From the NCBI GenBank assembly GCA_017871115.1, contig JAFCIZ010000002.1:2191501-2255500 (forward strand): a stretch of 64,000 nucleotides of DNA. The letters run 5' to 3'. A model generated the notes under the pieces. The model worked only from the letters and a program-made list of their open reading frames with translations. It searched no databases and was not told the origin of the DNA. Both the position numbers and the translations under genes were made by a program. Each line of letters opens with the position of its first letter. Position 1 is the stretch's first letter. Source of the DNA: Cunninghamella blakesleeana (Eukaryota > Mucoromycota > Mucoromycetes > Mucorales > Cunninghamellaceae). Positions 58,023 through 64,000 of the stretch are shown here, piece by piece.

Positions 58023-59425
58023 ATGTCTTTTACCTCTTTACTTGATAGACTAATATTATTTCTTTTAAAATACACGTTTACAATCATAAAACCTAAATAT
58101 GCTCGATTTTTCGTGAAGTGTTTATCATTCTTAATAGGAGGCGTAGATAGTTCATGGCTATATACTGATAATCATGGTACTTGGATAGGAAAAAATATTC
58201 GTTCAGATAAAGAAGATTGTATTGTAAAAAGTGATATTGTTATTTTGTGGGTACCAGGTAAAGTTAATTTACTATATATCTACACAAAGTATTTATGAGA
58301 TACATTTTTAAAATAAATAAGAATATATATATAAATATATATATATATATAAATACACATATACATATACATACGTATTTTTTACTGATATATATGTATA
58401 TTCCAGGTGGTGGTTTTCGTGTAAATCTTGGAAAATTATACTATTCAACTTTTGTACACTGGCTCTCACAAATGGAAATTCAAGATATTAAGTGTACCAT
58501 ATTAGTAGCAAATTATAGTAAGTTATTTATAATAAGAAATATCAGTTTTACAATAAAATTATGATAATATCAATATCAATAATAAAAAATTATTGATTTA
58601 TCTATCTATAATTGTATTTAATAGGACTTAGTCCCGAATATAAGTATCCTGCAGCAACAGAAGATATAGCTAAAACACACGAATGGCTTTTAAATACAAT
58701 GAATATACCAAATCAAAATATCATATGGGGTAACAATAAAAATATAATAAGAATAGCAATCGCATCTTCATATTATAATAATAATAATAATAATAATATA
58801 CTAATTGGTTTCCAATATATTTCTATATTCTTTATTTGTAAATGATATAGGTGCAGATGATGCTGGTGCATCTATTGTTTTAGATGCATTATATAAAAGA
58901 TTAAAAGTAGATCAAGTACCTAGACCAGCTGGACTAATTCTATCATCACCTTATATTGGTATGGACCCTGGGGGCAAATCATGGCAGGATAATTATGGAA
59001 TCGATATTATTAACGAAAAATCGGTTGAAATGATGGAAAGTATTTATATAAATCAAAAAGGATCTAACTTTGATAGCGATAATGAAGAAGAAGATGATGA
59101 CGATAATAATGAGGAGCCATTTAGTTATCTTGATAAATCCGCTCAATTATCAAAATATCTACCAGCATCAGTTTTAATTGAAATAGGCGAACAAGAAGTA
59201 CTATTTGATGATGCTGAATTATTAGTAAAAATGATTCGTGATTCTAAAATGCATGATTCTGATAGTCATACAACTGCAACACTGATTAAAAGTCCTAATC
59301 AAAAGCATTTATGGACATTACTGGGGCCTAAGTTTGTTACAAATATCAATCAATGGAACAATACTTTAGATTTATGGACTAGCTATATAAAAGTAGCAAC
59401 ATTTTATAAAAGTAAAAAGAATTAG
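58023..59425 (+). CDS. Alpha/beta hydrolase, HSL-like, with Asp at the nucleophile position
   Basis: Exons 58023-58257, 58407-58517, 58625-58729, 58851-59425; 341 residues. Fold signatures of the hormone-sensitive-lipase family are in order: ILWVPGGGF (residues 75-82; family HGGG, His replaced by Pro), YRLSPEYKYPAA (about 115-127), the nucleophile elbow WGADDAGAS (150-158), VLIEIGEQEVLFDDAELL with the acid (270-271), and NQKHLW with the His at 303. The family elbow is GDSAG; here it reads A-D-D-A-G, so Asp154 stands where Ser is expected. The junctions on both sides (TGG G|GT GCA) are clean GT...AG sites, so this is not a splicing artefact. N-terminal residues 5-40 are hydrophobic and may anchor it in a membrane. 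An acidic insertion (DSDNEEEDDDDNNEE) precedes the cap region. Substrate unknown; possibly a pseudoenzyme. Confidence 0.85.
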
Positions 59426-59653
59426 CATTATATTTTAAACCTATAAAGAAAGAGAAAGAAAAAAAAATACTTTTTATTTTTTATTTTTTATTTTTTATTT
59501 TTATTCATTTAATACAAATATCTATAAACAATAAAAAAAATGATAATAATAATGTAAATAATCATAATACATATATAAAAAAAATTAATAAGAATCAAGA
59601 TGGAAAAAGAAAAATATAAAATAAATGATGGTTGTAAAGGGGAAAAAAAGAAT

Positions 59654-60472
59654 CTATTTGTTTCTAGCATAATATTCATAAGCTAAAGAGTGTAATTCAG
59701 GAGGATATGGAGAGGGGATTTCTGAACGACCAGGTCTTGAAATAGGTGAACGAAGGAAAACAGTTTGACAGGTATTATAATTGACTTCCAAATATTCAGG
59801 AACAAATAAGAAAGGTTGTGCATAGGGTTTCAATTCAAAAGATTTTTCAGTTTCTTTTTCACCTTTTAACATTTGAATAGCATTTGGGTCGACTGTAATA
59901 ATATCACCATCTTTAAGTTTATGTGAAGGGTAAGTAAACTAAAATTAAAAATAAAAAATAAAAATTGACATATACAAAAATTAAAGTTCAATCCATGATC
60001 ACTGATTCTTTTGTTTTATTTATTTTTACTTCCTTTATCCTCTCTTTTTATTATTACTATTGTTTTATATAAAATTATAGCATACCTTCTTTCCGTTGAC
60101 TAATACTTTGCCATGTACACAGAGTTGACGAGCAGCATAAACAGAAGAACAAAAGTTTGAGCGAAATACAACAAAATCCAATCGTCTTTCTAATTCAGCA
60201 AATGTTAATACTGAGACAGGTGGGTGTGGTACTGATTGTGAATCGGCTTGTACAGTAGGTAATTTAGGTTCAAAAAACTTGGTTTTGAATTGTTTTTCTG
60301 TTATTTCATCACCATGGTAGGCACGAGTTTCACGTTTAGCTAACCATTTTTGTTGAAAGAGTGTTTTGGATTCGAGGTATGGTGCTTCTTTTTGTGCCAT
60401 ATTAAATAAATTATATTTATTCCATGACATACGTACTAATTTACGTTTTAATGAATATACTGGTTTACGCAT
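59654..60472 (-). CDS. NAM9: Mitochondrial small-subunit ribosomal protein uS4m
   Basis: Mitoribosome protein of the S4 family. Exons 60472-60086 and 59938-59654; 223 residues. It opens MRKPVYSLKRKLVRMSWNKYNLFN, basic and with mitochondrial character. The S4 RNA-binding motif lies at about residues 95-140: LERRLDFVVFRSNFCSSVYAARQLCVHGKVLVNGKKFTYPSHKLKDGDIITV, split by the intron after GKK. The C-terminus (PEYLEVNYNTCQTVFLRSPISRPGRSEIPSPYPPELHSLAYEYYARNK) matches fungal Nam9-type proteins. Shorter than yeast Nam9 (486 residues) but similar to other fungal uS4m. AACCGACTTTAAA lies about 95 bp upstream of the start. Confidence 0.92.
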
Positions 60473-61852
60473 GATATTTATAAATATTTATATATATATA
60501 TATATATGTATATATATTAGGTGTATCTTATTTATTTTAAAAGAGAAAAGAAAAAAAAAATTCAAAAACAACCGACTTTAAAAAAAATATCATATAAAAT
60601 TATTTTCAGTCACAATTTTTTAATCCATTTAAATTCAAGCGTAAATTTACATCCCTTCCTTTAATAGCATTTTTTTTAAAAAATTAAATAAAGATGCTTT
60701 AATACTAATTTTTTTTTATTATAAAAAATGACAATTCTATGCATGTTTGATCATTATTAGTATTCATTTCATATATATCTTAACTTTATACATATGAGCT
60801 TTACTAGGTATACACTATGGGATTATTTGAAATCCATAAAAGGAAACTCACTTGTTCCATTTTGTTTTCTTTGTAGACTTCCCATCTTTTAATTAGTAGC
60901 TTAAATAAAACAATAAAATTATGATAATATAAAAAATAAAAATAAAAACATATTGAAAAGAAAAAAAAAGCGGTACATTACGCAATTTTTTTATTGGAAG
61001 TATTGACACCCTTCTTTATTCCAGGTTCTGTATTTTTCTCTTAGTTCTTCTTATTTACTTTCATGGAAATAAGATATGCTTTTAGATTTTTCCTCTATTC
61101 GTTGTCAAAACTGGTCGGTTTTTGTAGTTAATTTTATCTAGGTACGACTGATTTTAATTGTGTTGTATTCTGTTATACAAGCATATTACCCTATTTTTTA
61201 ATTTTTTATTTCTACTACATATTACCATTTTAATGATAGTTAAATGGGTCACAGTTTGATTTTCATTAATGACATATTTTTTATTATTATTTAATAAATA
61301 TTTCGTTTTTTATTATTTTAATATAATATTTAATAGTATGAATAAAAGAAAAACAAATTTCGAAATGAAAAGAAAGGAGAGATAAAAAGAAAATGATGAG
61401 AAAAAATAGATAAATAAAAAATCAGAGTTTTATTCATGAAAAAATGTTTTTTTGTAGTTTTTATTTTATAAAGTTAATATATTATGCTTAAAAAAATCGC
61501 AAGTTTTACAATTCTTTTAAAACTAGGTACATGAATCCTGTTCTTATTCATTTTTATGTAACTAATCCCCTTTTTTTTTAAATCGATATTTTTTTTACAT
61601 ATCATCAATAACTTTTAAACATACAAATCTCTTTATTTGAAATATATGTAAAAAGTCTTAAAAAAATCCAAAAAAGGAATTAATGGTACACTATCATTAT
61701 ATTGATATTAATATATATATTTTACATGTAGAAAACGTTTTAGCAGTCTAAGATGTTATGTTTATTCTAAATATATAATTAAAAATGTTTTTTTTTTTTT
61801 TTTGATAAAAAAAATGCGATATGTAGAATGCAAAATAAATAAATAAATAAAA
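60473..61852. other. 1.4-kb intergenic region with dispersed-repeat copy B
   Basis: uS4m promoter, then AT-rich DNA holding the 20-bp repeat core at 60831-60850 and a higher-complexity block at about 60980-61250 without coding capacity, then the 3' flank of the OYE gene. A relic of a mobile element is possible, but no terminal repeats or reading frame are visible. Confidence 0.5.
60831..60850 (+). repeat. Dispersed repeat copy B (20 bp exact core)
   Basis: Identical to 6141-6160, with weaker similarity over the next 70-80 bases (CATCTTTTAATTAGTAGCTTAAAT, then an A-rich tail). Both copies lie in long intergenic regions on the same strand. Confidence 0.6.
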
Positions 61853-63470
<1,618 letters not shown>

Positions 63471-64000
63471 TGTTAATAAAATAAATGAGAATATGAATAA
63501 GAGTAAAAGTAAAAGTAAAAGTAAGAGAAGAGGTTTGTTTTTATTGTTCTATAAGAATAGTGAGATAAAAAGAAAAGAAAACTCAAATAGGCACCATTTT
63601 ATATACTTTTTGAAAATGGAAAACTAAGATTATTAATTGTTGACACCATTTTTTCATTAATAATATGAGCCGCTTTAAACTTTTTCCCGGTCTAACTTTT
63701 TTTGGAATTGACTGTCCTGTATGGATTAATAATACGGAATTTTAAAATATTCAGATCAGAAAAAAAAAAAGGGAAATAACCCTTTTATATAAAAGAAGTA
63801 AAAATATTGTTTTCTACTTTTATATAAAATCAATAAAGGGTTTGAATAATGATAACATAATCCACTTTAATATTACTATAGTAATTATTTAATATTTTAT
63901 ATATCAAAATTAATCTATTGTATTACGTACTTCTTTTCCATTTTAAAAATCATATTTGTTTTTTTATTAATCGGTATAAAATACATTATATAATATTATT
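63471..64000. other. OYE promoter region to window end
   Basis: Upstream of the OYE ATG: a (GTAAAA)n minisatellite at about 63499-63527, the GAGCCGCTTTAAAC element at 63667-63680, then AT-rich DNA. No start of another gene is visible before the window ends. Confidence 0.55.

Overview
This window is nuclear DNA of a very AT-rich fungus. The genes are compact, with introns mostly of about 60-250 bases, GT...AG ends and T-rich acceptors. Intergenic DNA is full of poly-A/T, (AT)n and (TTA)n tracts. The gene set (COX5-type cytochrome oxidase subunit, Zn2Cys6 regulator, Kre9/Knh-like wall protein, SYLF-SH3 actin protein) is fungal. Several genes usually associated with animals or early-diverging lineages (CINP, TTC36, a TPR-bearing UNC-45, a LARGE-like GT49 enzyme, cystinosin) suggest an early-diverging fungus, most likely Mucoromycota/Mucorales. 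That placement is an inference. I saw no rRNA, tRNA, CRISPR array or intact transposon.

Layout: 26 protein genes in 64 kb. 1-10.5 kb: 3' part of a G-protein alpha subunit, a CINP-like protein divergent from an UNC-45 myosin chaperone, and a USP10/Ubp3-type deubiquitinase. 11-21 kb: cytochrome c oxidase subunit 5/IV, a disordered Asn/Ser-rich protein, a Ysc84-type SYLF-SH3 protein, an unrecognised 285-aa protein and ribosomal protein uL13. 21-31 kb: a bacterial-type CMP kinase, COG8, eIF3c and a Zn2Cys6 transcription factor. 32-41 kb: mitochondrial processing peptidase alpha, threonyl-tRNA synthetase and a GT49 glycosyltransferase. 42-50 kb: a RecQ/Sgs1 helicase, TTC36 and an MCH1-like MFS transporter. 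51-64 kb: a small secreted Kre9-like protein, SF3B6, a fungal-trans-domain protein without a zinc cluster, cystinosin, an alpha/beta hydrolase with an altered nucleophile elbow, mitoribosomal uS4m and an Old Yellow Enzyme.

The genes do not form one pathway or a biosynthetic cluster; this is ordinary housekeeping chromosome. Exon models below were joined by hand so that every junction keeps frame and restores family motifs. The items most worth a second look are: the hydrolase whose GDSAG serine is Asp, the GT49 protein lacking its DxD motif, the bacterial-type CMP kinase, the receptor-less fungal-trans protein, a shared AGTGGYTTRG promoter motif upstream of four genes, a dispersed 20-bp repeat, a GC-AG intron, a 14-nt microexon and a large palindromic intron.
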